NCBI GenBank assembly: GCA_907165135.1
Contig: OU015566.1
Location: 3,474,501 to 3,538,500, forward strand
Length of the DNA: 64,000 bases
DNA from: Oikopleura dioica
Lineage: Eukaryota > Chordata > Appendicularia > Copelata > Oikopleuridae
Direction of reading: 5' to 3'
Shown: piece after piece, positions 9,237 through 20,430 of the stretch
How the letters are laid out: the number at the start of each line of letters is the position of its first letter
Numbering within the stretch: position 1 is the stretch's first letter
The notes under the pieces: model-generated
What the model saw: the letters and a program-made list of their open reading frames with translations, nothing else
Databases searched by the model: none
Told to the model about the DNA's origin: nothing
Position numbers and translations under genes: made by a program

Positions 9237-12200
9237 CTAAAAGTCTTCGTCCCAGCCAGAAGTCTCATCTGGCGGTTCGTCAGTTTCGGGATTGAACATA
9301 TCGAAGTTTCTAGCGTCAGATGGTCCATTGTACGGTTGTCGAATCGGAGAAATAAGAGTCCTCCCTCTTAGCGCATTCCAGTTCATTGCCGCAAGCCTGA
9401 ATTTTTTTTTTTTCAAAAATATTGTCGAATTTTTTTACCATTTTTGCTTCTTGATTTCTTCAATTCCATCTTTTCCCGCTCCAAGCCTCTCTCTCGGCGT
9501 TTTGCGACAAAGCTTCTTGATAAAATGCCTCGGCGTTCTTGAAATTCGATCGGGAAATTCAAGCGCATCAATTCCATTCAGAATATTTCGATAAATTTCG
9601 AGCTGGTTGCCGCTTTTGACGGAAAATGGCGGGCGCCCGGAGAGAATTTCGAAGATGAGACAGCCCATTGCCCAAAGATCGGCGGTGAGATCGTGACCTG
9701 TATTGAGCAGGATTTCTGGGCAGACGTACTGGAAAATGATTATTTGATGATGCTCAGTCGAAGAATGATAGTTACTTCAGGAGTACCACAGAACGTCCAG
9801 GTCTTATTCTTGTGTCCAATTTGTTTAGCAAAGCCAAAGTCAACAAGTTTCACGTATCCTTCAATTCTCGGATTGACATTGGGATTAAGCTTTCAATCCT
9901 ACCTTGGTCGTCTGTCATTAAGTTTTCGGGCTTGAGATCTCTGTAAACGATGCCCCACGAGTGCAGATAATCGATTGCTTCTAGCACGCAGCCGACGACG
10001 AATTGGGCTTGGCGCTCATTAAAAGGGCCTTTTTGTGATTTTGAAAGAAATTTGGCTAAGTTACAGTCGTAGCTAAGCTTTGACTTAATATTAATGATTG
10101 GCTTAGCCGAAGCTTAGCCTGAAAATTTTAACTCAGCTCAGTCGACCTTAGCTACATAGAAACTTGGCAAGCTTAGCTAGGCTAAGCCGAATATTCTCAT
10201 TGGCTTAGATTACTTAGCCTCTTTATTTGGGTTTTGAGTTCGAATCACTTTCCTTGATTTTGAATCATCGTCCAAACTTCTCCTCCCAGACAGGCATCCA
10301 GCAACAGGTAAACATATTTTCTGTCCCTATCGAACATCAACTGTCAAACAAAATTCCCTTCCTTAGTGCTTACCGAAATGATTGATAGCACTTGACGATA
10401 AAGTCGTTGGAGAGACGCATCAAAAGAGCTCGCTCGGCTTTTATGTGTTCTTGTTGCTCGTGCTCCACGATTCTAGAGCCGTCAAAGGGTGGAAGGAGGA
10501 GGAAAATACCTTGATTTGGTCATTCGCTTGAGGGCATAGGAGTGGTTTTCGTCGCCAACGGGGCGGACGAGCTCTACTCTTCCGAATGCACCGACTCCGA
10601 TGGTCGTAATCAGTTCCAACTCGTCCAGCTCGTATTGAGTATGGATGGAGTTTCCGAAAGAATGAAGCTTTTTGAATTTCAAAGTCAATATTAAGCCAAA
10701 GATATTCTTCTTTAACCCTATGCGTCTCGGTCAGAGCACCCCCTGTGCGGCTCGCGGGGGAATTCTTTTCCCCCGCCCATCTAGAACAATTTTATGCATT
10801 TTCTTACGCTTCTTCGGAGCGAAATGGGCCGATTTTCGTGTTTTCAGAGTCTCGGAGACAGAAAATCTTCAATTTTTGGTGTTATTCAGATGAACTAGAG
10901 ATTGTTATGTAATATATTTCATGTTCTGGAGACGAATACGCACCAGTTTTATGCTCGTTCCTTCGATTCTCTAGACAAATTACATGTTGTCGAGACAAAA
11001 AATGGTCTTTTTTCACGCTTTTTTACAATTTACTCATCGATGTAAAATACTAACATATCATTTTTACAATCTCACGAGATAGAAAATTTCATAAAGATTC
11101 TTATTCTTTTTAAATTTTTGACTTTGGGCGAAAATTGGCCGAGAAATTAGCAAAAAGGGGGCTCGGGGGAAAAAAGTTCCCCCGCGAGCCGCATACGGTT
11201 AAGGGACCCCGCCGACCGAGCTCCGCGCGCGCCTCTCGCTCTTTTCACTCTCACTCTTTAGCTGGTTTAATTTTTTCGACTATCGTGATTTTTTGTACAC
11301 AAACTAAACTTTTCATGCTCTTTCATCTGCATTTCTTTAAATTTTCATAGCTTATTGCTACGCTGAGTAAGGGCGAAAACATTGGCGCTCGATTTTAAGT
11401 GAACATAAGTACTCGAAATATTCGGATTGACACTTCGAGACTGCCCTCATTGTAAAGCCCGTGCCTTCTTTCATAAGGCTTACTTATTGAGATTTCCCGG
11501 AAGCGTTTACTTATCTGATTATCGTGGGATTAATGCGGGTTACCTAGAGCGCTCGGCGTGAAACACGGCCAGTTTACACTGTTGGCGCGGGATTCCCGCT
11601 GCGCTGATCAGAAGAACCTTCATAAACCGCTCGATTACGAGCGCTGCATAAGTTTTAATTAAATTTCAATAAGTAAGCCTTATGAAAGAAGGCACGGGCT
11701 TTTCAGTGAGGGCAGTCTCGAAGTGTCAATCCGAATATTTCGAGTACTTATGTACACTTGAAATCGAGCGCCAATGTTTTCGCCCTTACTCAGCGTAGCA
11801 ATAAGCTATGAAAATTTTAAGAAATGCAGATGAAAGAGCATAAAAAGTTTAGTTAGTATACAAAAAATTATCATAATCGAAAAAATAAATCCAGCTGAAG
11901 ATTAAGAGAGAAAAATAGCGAGAAGCGCGCGCGGAGCTCGGTCGGCGGGGTCCCTTAAGGGGGTAGAACTAGGTTTTTCGAAAATAGCCAATTCTAGACC
12001 GGCGCTCAAAGGCAGGAGAGCTTAGATTTTCGAATTCTCTCTTCGGCTGAAGATATAACAAACCTAGATCTAACAACATTTCTCTTAAAAAATTTTTTCG
12101 TCGACACATTTTTGCGGAAGAGAGCGAAACGTCAACCCATCTCTTCAAAAATTGCGATTTTAGCTCATTTGCGTCCTCAAATTTCTCGAGCCGCGTGACT

Positions 12201-15200
12201 AGCCAAATCTTTTAAATTCCATTTTAAGATAGTTCAACCCTTTTTCTCGCAACATCTAAGAGGAAATTTCCTTATCATTAGTAAAAACAGATTTTTCTTG
12301 TTTAAATTGGCTCTCGAAAATTACTTATATTCGAAAAATCTAGTTCTACCCCCTTAACTGACTCTACTAGCTCAAATTATCAATAATTAAAAATGCTTGA
12401 AAAAAGAATTCGCTGACTCTTCAATAGAGCCGCGTCAGCATGACGAGAAAGCACTAATTATTAAAACATTCAAAATCATGCACACGAAAAAACAGCACCA
12501 TAAAAGGGTCAAAATCCAAGCCAGCGAGAATCATTTCTCAAAAAAGAAATGCTTCTTTATGGCTTTTTATTTGAAGAAATCATAGAAGAAAAGCCAAAAT
12601 GTTCAAGTTATGAAAAGCCAAAAAAGATCCGACTGAAAAAATTTTTAAGAAAACTTTTTTGTCCAAAATTTTCTGAAAAAACTGTTAAAAATAAAAGTAC
12701 TTGAAATATTTTCCTGAGAAGCTTTGTGTTGAAGACTATCGACAGACATTTTTCCAGAGCTCGGATTGTTCCAGTCCTAAAAAAAGAGTCAGAACCGAAT
12801 TCATCCCCTTTTTTACCTTTTCCGCGACGTTTCCGATGAGCTTTCGGAAGGGCTCCCGATCAAGAGTATAGCAAGAAACAGCAGTGACGCAGGAAACAGT
12901 GGCAGATCGCTTATCAGTGGTTTCGCTGAGAAGAGCCATTTCACCGAAATAATTTCCTTTGCCCATTTCGCGCAAGGTCTTTTCTTCGCCTAAAAAGGTA
13001 GCGATGAAAATTGAAAATTTTCTAAGCTTAGATTGCTTAGCCAGCGGCTTAGCTCAGCGACTTCCTGGAGAAGATAAACTGAGCTTAGTTGTCGACTAAG
13101 CAAAGCTAAGCTAAATCTCAGCTTTAACTAAGCTTTGATTTTTGAATTTCGCATTGAATAACTTTGGCTAGGCAAACTTAGTCTTAATTCAGATCAGCTT
13201 AGCTAAGTTAAGCTGAGTTTTTATTTTAAGAAAAATGTCACGCTTAGGCTAGCTTTTTTCTCATCAGCTTATCGAAATCCTATTTTCTTGTTCTTCTTCA
13301 ATACTGTACCTTTATCATCAGTTATGGTTATCCTAACAGTTCCTTCTGAAATAACGTAGAAAGTGTTCCCATGCGCCCCCTGGTGAATGATCGTATCTCC
13401 TGCGGAGAACGTTTCCTCCTCCAATAAATCGACGATTTTGTGTAAATTTCGTTTTGACAGGAATTTCAGCTGCAAATACAGTCATTGAGACGGTGCTCGA
13501 GAATTTACGCACGTGGAAGCTCTCTTGATTCATTTTCTAGCTGTCAAAAAATCACCTGATCTACGGTCGACAGATATTTTAGCCGCTTGTCCAGTTCCTC
13601 TTTGCCTGAGGTTTTGATGATGTGCTGGAATACCGTTCTCGAAAGACTGAAATAAAGAAGAAATAAATTAAACAAAGGGAAATTTATGATTGGGCAGAAA
13701 GAAAAATACGAGCTTCTGATTGGCTTATTCTCGGAATTAAGACTTTTGATAAGCCAAAAACCAAAATAGATGGTTTTGATTGGCGCAGAGGCAAAAGAAA
13801 GGTTTTGATTGGCTGCCACGCAAAATCCTGGTTTCTGATTGGCTGAAAATCGTCTGCTATCGAGAAATTCCAACGATAGAAAAGGAAGCTTTTGAGTTAC
13901 AACTTCCCCCTCAGTGCAATAAATTCGTTCAAAAATTTCAACGACTTCTTCATTCTTTGAAATTTGTGCGCAGTGAATCTGTCAATTCGACTGTAACTCA
14001 CCTCCATATTCTGCATTTTTCTCTCGTAATGACGCTTGCTGTTCTTTTGCAGTGGTACAGGATCGCGAGTTCGCCAAAAACTTCTCCTTCGTTGATGACT
14101 TTTAGGATTCGGTTGTCTTTTCGGACTTCTAGGACGCCATCGGAGAGGACGTACATTGAAGATCCTTAAATTAAGGGGGTAAGCATCGTTAATTCGAATT
14201 TTTTGACCCTTAGAGTTGTCCCTTACCGAGCTCTCCTTCAGTAATAATACTTTCATTATCACTGAAGAACTGCTGCTTCATATAATCGGCCAACAAATCC
14301 AGCTGTCTGAGAGACAAGCCTTTGAGAAACAAATTCGAAGAGAGTGCATTTCTGATGAATTTCTTTTCACCCTCAGTTTTTGGACTTGTTTTTAGCTTCT
14401 CTGGAGCTTCGTTTCCGGCTGATGCTGGTTCCGCCGAGAGAGCCTTAATTTTTTATGTCAATTTTTGATCAGTTTTTTGATCAAAATCGTCTCTATTTTG
14501 AAAAATTTGTCCAAGAAAAATTTTTAAAGGGGGCTTTTGAGCATTTCAATACAGAAACAAACGCCCAAGTTTCCACCCTGAGCTACAGTAGGAAATCGCT
14601 ACTGTAGCAGTTTTCGTTTAAAGAGGTCAAACTCACGCTCATGCGGCCATACTTCCGGCAGGCTGTCTGAAACGGGCGTCATTTTGACGATTTCGGAAAC
14701 GTTAATAGTGTTATGATTTGTCAAACGGGGAGTTTTGAACTTTTACTCAGCTTCCGGGCGGAAATTTTTGATAAAATTTTTTGATGAAATTTCAATTTGA
14801 AGCCAGTTTTTCAAGAGACCCAAAAGATCTCCATTGAAAAAAGCTAGAACGCATACCTGTTTGCCCTTCTGTCCCTGGCCCTTGATGATCAAAGGCGAGT
14901 TGGCGTCGGAATCGTCATACTGGACGATTTGTGTCTCGTCATCGCTTTTCGCGTATTCGATGAGAACATCTAGGAAACCATTACCTTTCAAGCTCAAGTG
15001 CATCTTTCCAACTCACCCTGCAGCTTTTTGATCTGCTCGTTCTTTTCTTCTATGATTGCATCTTTGTCCCGGATCTCGGCCCGCAGCCGGTCGATCAGCT
15101 CCTCTAGAAAAAAAAATAAGAAATTAGCTTCAATTCTGAGTTTTTCAAAAGAAAATTTCATTGATGAAGAATAAGGGTGCCACCCTTATTTCAATGGAAA

Positions 15201-15978
15201 AATACTTTTTTAGGTCCAAATAATGAGATTTCATGATAAAAATTGATATTAAGGGTATCAACATCGATATAGACCTTTTCCAATAGTTTGCCAAAATCGT
15301 CGTTGACACCCTTAAAAAAGCTTTCTTTTTAAATAAATATTCAGAAATATATAACTTTGATCGTAAGAAAAGAAGCGACCGGAAAGTGTATTCAGTGCTT
15401 CCAAATTTGCTCAGCTGAAAATCGAAAATGTCAAATATTCAACTTTTTCACGCTAAAATTTCAAGTTCTTAAAACAACACTCGCTGCACAAGCACTCGGT
15501 TCTTTTTTATAAGTCCTGGCCGGAAGTCAACACTTCCCAGCTCAGAGCTTTTTTCTGGGGCAATTTTAAGGCCCGAGCAAATATTGAAAAGGAATTTCCT
15601 AGGGATTTTTTTGGGTCGTTAAATAAATTCACGGACGATCAAAAGAAAATTTTTGTCGCTCAAATCTGACTTTTGCTCAAATAATCAAAGCGTGGGTAAA
15701 CTTACTTTGCGTGTTTTGTTGGAATTGCTCAGCGGTCGATAAAGTTCTATTTTGCTCAATAATTTTATTCAAAGTTTCTATTCAAAAATCAATTTTGAGC
15801 TTTCCTTGCTTCTATAGCAGCTTGTTGTTGATGTGCTGAATTTTTGAGATCGTTTTTTTCTGGGCGTTTTCGAACGCTTCTGAAATGAACAAATTAAGAG
15901 CGACCTATGAAGATTTTTAAGGGGATAGACTTCAAAAAATAATTCATTCAAGCGGTTATTTTCTGCGTTATTAAGCAT
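9237..15978 (-). CDS. cGMP-dependent protein kinase (PKG type I-like)
   Basis: A multi-exon minus-strand gene. N-terminal exons (about 15978 down to 15010) encode a coiled-coil-rich stretch ([34 protein letters not shown]), the PKG dimerisation zipper. Two cyclic-nucleotide-binding domains follow. The first ends with the phosphate-binding cassette [15 protein letters not shown] and the second with [19 protein letters not shown]. The kinase domain has the glycine loop [40 protein letters not shown] and [18 protein letters not shown]. The C-terminus SGWDEDF closely matches the family ending. PKG phosphorylates Ser/Thr targets in NO/natriuretic-peptide signalling, in the cytosol or at membranes. 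Introns are long for this window: one holds three abutting elements and others hold AGCTTAGC repeats. The 5'-most exon is the least certain. Confidence 0.9.
10070..10215. repeat. AAGCTTAGC-type simple repeat in a kinase intron
   Basis: Degenerate, closely spaced GCTTAGC/GCTAAGC units fill part of this intron. The same unit recurs at five other non-coding places in the window. Confidence 0.65.
10716..11198. mobile_element. TTAA-bounded inverted-repeat element 1
   Basis: The element lies between TTAA at 10712 and TTAA at 11199. The right end is the reverse complement of TTAACCGTATGCGGCTCGCG. The left end begins TTAACCCTATGCG and contains a nearby GTGCGGCTCGCGGGGGAA stretch. A TTAA target is typical of piggyBac-type or similar insertions. 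No transposase is seen inside. Confidence 0.65.
11203..11954. mobile_element. TTAA-bounded foldback element 2
   Basis: It shares its TTAA borders with the elements on either side (11199-11202 and 11955-11958). Terminal repeats begin GGGACCCCGCCGACCGAGCT and stay nearly complementary for roughly 290 bp per arm, around a loop of about 150 bp. There is no coding capacity, so it is a foldback-type non-autonomous element. Confidence 0.75.
11959..12353. mobile_element. TTAA-bounded inverted-repeat element 3
   Basis: It lies between TTAA at 11955 and TTAA at 12354. The ends begin GGGGGTAGAACTAG and finish with the reverse complement CTAGTTCTACCCCC, and the similarity continues inward (TTTTTCGAAAATA near each end). 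No coding capacity is seen. Confidence 0.7.
13020..13260. repeat. AAGCTTAGC-type simple repeat in a kinase intron
   Basis: Interspersed GCTTAGC, GCTAAGC and TTAGCTAAG units, as at 10070. It lies between the exons of the second cyclic-nucleotide-binding domain. Confidence 0.6.
13695..13860. repeat. TGATTGGC motif repeated four times in a kinase intron
   Basis: Four copies of TGATTGGC spaced 35-50 nt apart lie within one intron, each preceded by a T-rich run and followed by an A-rich stretch. The motif is an inverted CCAAT-box-like sequence and relates to the CCAATCAGA repeat seen elsewhere in the window. Confidence 0.5.
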
Positions 15979-16679
15979 GTGTTACCCTTATTAAACGTTT
16001 TTAATAGAAGCTCATTTACTGTTATTTTTGATAAAAAAGGCTTTAAATTAAGGGTGTCACTCTTTTATTATACAAATTTAGTGTTTGTCATTAATATGAT
16101 CCGATATCTAAAGTTTTCAGGAAATCGAAAAATAATTTTTCTTAAAAAATATTCATATTTTAGTTTAAACATGGAGATAATTGTTATGACTCCCTTAAAT
16201 TTAATATTTTATCGTTTTTTCTTTATTAATACCTGAATAGTCTACTGAGTCTCTTCGTAAAATTATCTTCTCTGGCCATTTATCTTCTTAGGCACCTTTT
16301 CTCTTGGTCAGGTTATTCTTGCCCTTCGGCGAATTTTTCCTCCTTTCTCTTTCCGTTTTTTTTTAAATTTCTCTCCTTGAATAAATTTTCGATAAAAATT
16401 CACGATTGACTAGGCATGTGTTTATTTTTCTGAATAATAAATTTCTGTCCTTGGCGCGAGAAAAAAGGTCTTCTGGCGCCAATTGCAGTGCCCAAATGTT
16501 AGAGCTCTTCGAATTTGACAAAAATGACATTCGTCGTTTAAATGTGCCCAAGGATTTGTTTGCGATTAGGCACACACTCGGGGCAGAGCGCGATTAAACA
16601 TTTAAAATTTGCCGAAAAGTTACGCGCTCAGTGGCTTCTTACAATTTTTATGAGATTTAACAAATGAAATGAATCAATT
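15979..16679. other. region upstream of the kinase gene
   Basis: AT-rich sequence with short open frames on both strands (for example 16406-16597) but no splice-supported gene or family motif. It probably contains the kinase promoter. Confidence 0.4.
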
Positions 16680-17090
16680 TTTCTAAGCTTAACCGAATTA
16701 TAATTTGACTAAGCAAACTGAGCCTTAAAAACATTGATATTTTTCCCCTTCTCGGTATATTTAGATTCTTCTTTTAAGACAATAAATAAGAGGCTAAGCT
16801 AGCTTAGCTAATAAAAGAACCAAACTTTGGCTAAGCTGAGCTAAGCCTGCCTATCATATTCCTGGCTAAACTTATCGAATCAAAATTTAAAAGCAAAAGC
16901 ACTAAAAATTCAAAAAAGCTAAGCTGAGCTAAGCTTAGCAGAAGCCAAATTTAGCTTAGCGATATTTTGGCTAAGCTGAATAACTTTGATATTTTGGATA
17001 AAATGGTCAAAAAAGTGTGAGCTTAGTTTGCAAAGCATAAAAAAATCAGGCTTTGCTTAACTTAGCTCAAACTTTTCGAATCCTGTCTGA
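16680..17090. repeat. AAGCTTAGC-type simple repeat, intergenic
   Basis: Dense GCTAAGCTGAGCTAAGC-type units over about 400 bp between genes. It has the same base unit as the intron copies. Confidence 0.65.
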
Positions 17091-17144
17091 ATCGATGGTA
17101 GAAATAAGGAGGAATTAGGAGATTTGAACAAGAAATTCTGACCT

Positions 17145-17700
17145 ATTTCTGCTCGATAAGATAAAGCATTTATTCAACTACTATTTGGATTCGAGCTGTA
17201 TAATGAATTTCAGAATCCAGGTGCATGGCGGAATGTGGTCACAAAACAAACTCGCCCGAGGCTCGATAATGCATTTATCAGCGCAACGGAAGTGACCTTG
17301 AGCCCGTCAGGTGCCACCGAAATCCGAAACCAAATCAAGAAAAAAATCCATTTCTTGCCAAAAACAACGAAAAAAAATGGGCAGAACGGGTGGCGGTAAT
17401 TTTTTACGAGAAAACAGAATGACAGAAGGGATCTTGATAGCGACAGTTCTATTGGGCGCTGTGACGAGCCGGGCACTCGACTTCGAGTGTAATCGAAATC
17501 GTCGTAAATTCGTCGCACGCGCCGCCACGCCATCCAGGAGCGTCCCGACTTCAGAAGGCTTCCTTCATTTGACAGCTGCTTTCCCAGTTGCGGCTCACTT
17601 GCGTATTTACTGTTTCTTACGAAAATGAAAAATGAATCAACGAAGAATCCTCTGTCTCTATATAGGAGCTCTTTCACGACCCTGACTCAGGATCCAAGAC
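17145..17700. other. unresolved small transcription unit
   Basis: A reverse AATAAA near 17171 and a TATATA sequence near 17655-17663 (minus orientation) suggest a small minus-strand gene ending in FVTTFRHAPGF. A plus-strand frame within the same DNA starts with a signal-peptide-like MTEGILIATVLLGAVTS. Neither could be built into a convincing spliced protein. Confidence 0.25.
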
Positions 17701-17920
17701 AGGTCCAGAGCCAAAATACCGAGCCATAAGAAACACAATTAAAATTATCTTCTTCGAAAAATTGAAAACAAGCGAGCCCGCGAAAATCTCCTTTTTTGGA
17801 AATTTTCTTTGCTATTGAGAAAAACATCTGCATATGAAATTTAATCAAAAGCTTTGCAAAAACAAAAAGTCGAAAAGAAATTGAGAAAAAAGCTGTCAAA
17901 AAGAAAAGATACCGATTGAA

Positions 17921-19553
17921 ATGTTACGCTACGAAAAAGTCGGCTTCTTGAGCTTGTTTTTCATTGGGCTTTTTGTCGGGTTTCTTTTTTCCAGAGAGAA
18001 TGAGTTTGTTCTCATCAAAAAATCGAATGAAATAGGGCTGGGTCAATCATGATTTTTTCTTTTTTTTCATGAGAAAAAATTGCGACCCTTCCAAAGAGAG
18101 CAAAAGAGAGCATTTGAGGATCCTGTCAACGAAAGTTCAACAAGAAGATAAGCATGAGAAAAAAGAGAAGTTGCCGGAAAAATTTACTCCCAACTGTGAG
18201 GCTCTTATTCGCGTAAGTTAAAAGTTTCTTATCGGGAATGAACTCCTTATTTTTTAAATAGGAAGATGAGCATGAGCTGCTACGAATAAAGAAATACCAA
18301 TCTTCGAACAAAATCGATTCACTCAGTCTGCCAGACGGTGCAATCTCATCTTTTATTCATTCAAAAGGCTGCTCAGAATTTGTCAATTCCCGCAACTACC
18401 GCTTTTTATCTTCCAACGCTGATTTTCCCCTTGCGTACTCTTTGGTACTCCATAAAAATCCGGGTCAAGCAGAGCGACTTCTAAGAGCGATCTACTCTCC
18501 TGACAATGTCTACTGCCTTCATATCGACGCAAAGGCACCTGAAGATGTTTTTGAAGATTTCGAAGCCCTAGCAAGCTGTTTTCCGAATGTTTTCTTGGCG
18601 AAGAAACGTGAGAGCGTCTACTGGGCATCCTATGAACGACTGCAAGCTGATCTGAACTGCATTGAAGAGCTTCTTCAGGTCGGTTGTCTCATTGTTATTT
18701 TTGATAATTTAAAGTTTTAAAACAATAATTGTCAACCAATTGGTAGCATGAAGTTCAATGGAGATATTTGATCAATCTTTGCGGGAATGGCTCAAAATTC
18801 ATAATTTTTATTTATCAAATTTAGAATTCAGAAAAAAATTTAAATGAGCCAAAATAAGCGAGGATTTTCCACTGAAAAGTAACTCCGAAATCGTCAATTA
18901 TCTCAAATCCTTGTACCCAAGAAACTCGATCGAAAGCTACTCAATGTCCTTGGCTTGGAATTCCAAAAAGAAAAAGCGATACGAGAAGCATTGGGAACTG
19001 CGACAATACTACTCCGACAAATCGGAATACAGCTTGCACCCGAGAATGACGGATCAAGACAAGATCCCACCTCCCGGTGACATTGAGATATTTTCCGGAA
19101 TGGCGTACAATTTCTTCACGAGGGAGTTTATCGAATGGGCCAGGGAAGATGAAGAGGTTGGAGAATTGATCGAGTGGTCGAAAGATTCTTTTTCGCCAGA
19201 TGAGTTTATTTGGGCGACGATTTTGAGGATGAAAAATGCTCCTGGGAATGAATTTGTTGGGGTAAGTCTCTTCTATTTCCTTGTTTTTTAACTTCTTTCT
19301 AGAAGACCCCATATCTAGCTCGACTGGTTTTATGGGAGAACAACGCTAAAAATCACCGCTGCCGAGGATATTACCGCCGAGGAATTTGCGTCTTTGGAAG
19401 TGGCGATGTTGGCTGGGTATGACAACAAAATTTTGCCTTGATTGATCAGTCTTTTAGTTGCTGAAATCTCCATATTTTTTCGCAAACAAATTCGATGCAG
19501 TTGATGATTTCGCTCTGCAATGTCTTGAAGAAGAACTGAGGAAGAGGGACTGA
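17921..19553 (+). CDS. core-2/I-branching beta-1,6-N-acetylglucosaminyltransferase (GCNT family)
   Basis: A type II Golgi enzyme. A short tail and signal anchor come first (MLRYEKVGFLSLFFIGLFVG), then a stem and the GT14 catalytic domain. Family signatures are FPLAYSLVLHKNPGQAERLL, the region around VYCLHIDAKAP, VQWRYLINLCGN followed by DFPLKSNSEIV, the acidic SPDEFIWATILRM, and a C-terminal CVFGSGDVGWLLKSPYFFAN that leads into FDAVDDFALQCLEEEL. It would add a beta-1,6 GlcNAc branch to O-glycans or poly-LacNAc. The join between LCGN and DFPLK needs a GG-AG intron (18789-18862); all other introns look GT-AG. AATAAA lies at 19592-19597. Exact branch specificity cannot be told from sequence alone. 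Confidence 0.87.
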
Positions 19554-19849
19554 AATCATGGAAGAATCTCACTTTCAATTATTTTACTGAAAATAAATCT
19601 ATTACATATTTAATGTGAGAAAGTTAAATGTAGAAGCAGGATATGTACTAAGACTAAACTTTAGCTTAGCTGAAGTTTTTCTATCGCGAATGATTTTCCT
19701 GGAGAAATTCTTCAAGGATCGCGCGCTTCCAGCAGAAAAGTCCTCCGCGCCCAGATGTGCGAGTTTTCCCACGCTCTGGCTAAAAGTGAAAATGCTCTTT
19801 TCGAAATTTCTTTTTCACGCAAAATCGTCATTTTTGAAATTTCTAGAGA

Positions 19850-20375
19850 ATGAACCGTGCAAATACGAAGATCCTGTCCCGATTGGCTGCACGAAGATTT
19901 GATACAAAGAATTTTGCAGTTTCGACTGTTTTGGCGAAAAAGAGAGAAATTCCGGAAGATTGGCTGCCGCTGCATTTGAGGGATGAAGCGATCTCGGCAA
20001 AACTTATTTCTACAAAGGGGGTAAGAATTATTTCGTAGAAGAAATTCAGTTATAAATAAACTTTTTATCGACAAATATGGTACTTATGGTAATTCAATAA
20101 TATAAAGTACTTTTCGTTCTTTCAAACTCTCCCATATTGATTCCAAGTTCTAGCGCGCGTTCCGCAACTTCCAGACCATCTTTGGCTGGAGCCTCGTCAT
20201 CTGCCTTGTCGTTGGAATCTACTACGGAATACAGAACTTGGTCGTTGCTTCGGCCCCACTAGTCATTGGAGAACTTTCCGAAGAAGAAATAAAAAAGATA
20301 AAAACTGTAGAAGATAATTCTGTTGAGACGAAATGGCTTAATTTATCAACTTCTGAAGCGAGCAAAAAACAATGA
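19850..20375 (+). CDS. small single-pass membrane protein, probably mitochondrial; first gene of an operon
   Basis: Two exons give about 130 residues. The N-terminus (MNRANTKILSRLAARRFDTK) is rich in Arg/Lys and Ser with no acidic residues up to the Asp, like a mitochondrial presequence. After the intron comes RAFRNFQTIFGWSLVICLVV, the start of one hydrophobic helix, then an acidic/lysine tail ending EASKKQ. No family was recognised. The gene ends only 55 nt before mitofilin, with no AATAAA between, and mitofilin is preceded by a pyrimidine-rich AG. The pair therefore looks like a trans-spliced operon, which supports a role in the inner mitochondrial membrane (inference). It could be an assembly factor or MICOS partner. 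Confidence 0.6.
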
Positions 20376-20430
20376 TGCTTTTCCTTGATATTATTTGCGA
20401 TATCGCGGTACAGTTTTTCTCGATTTTAGT
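20376..20430 (+). promoter_or_regulatory. intercistronic trans-splice acceptor region
   Basis: A 55-nt gap without a canonical poly(A) signal ends in CAGTTTTTCTCGATTTTAG one base before the mitofilin ATG. The acceptor AG is at 20428-20429. This is the layout expected for a spliced-leader acceptor in a larvacean operon. Confidence 0.6.

Noticed and set aside
16363-16597. Overlapping open frames on both strands
   Set aside because: Neither connects to the kinase gene by splice sites or has recognisable content.
17311-17628. Signal-peptide-like plus-strand frame MTEGILIATVLLG
   Set aside because: No start context, exon structure or poly(A) signal supports it, and a minus-strand unit fits the TATA and poly(A) signals equally well.
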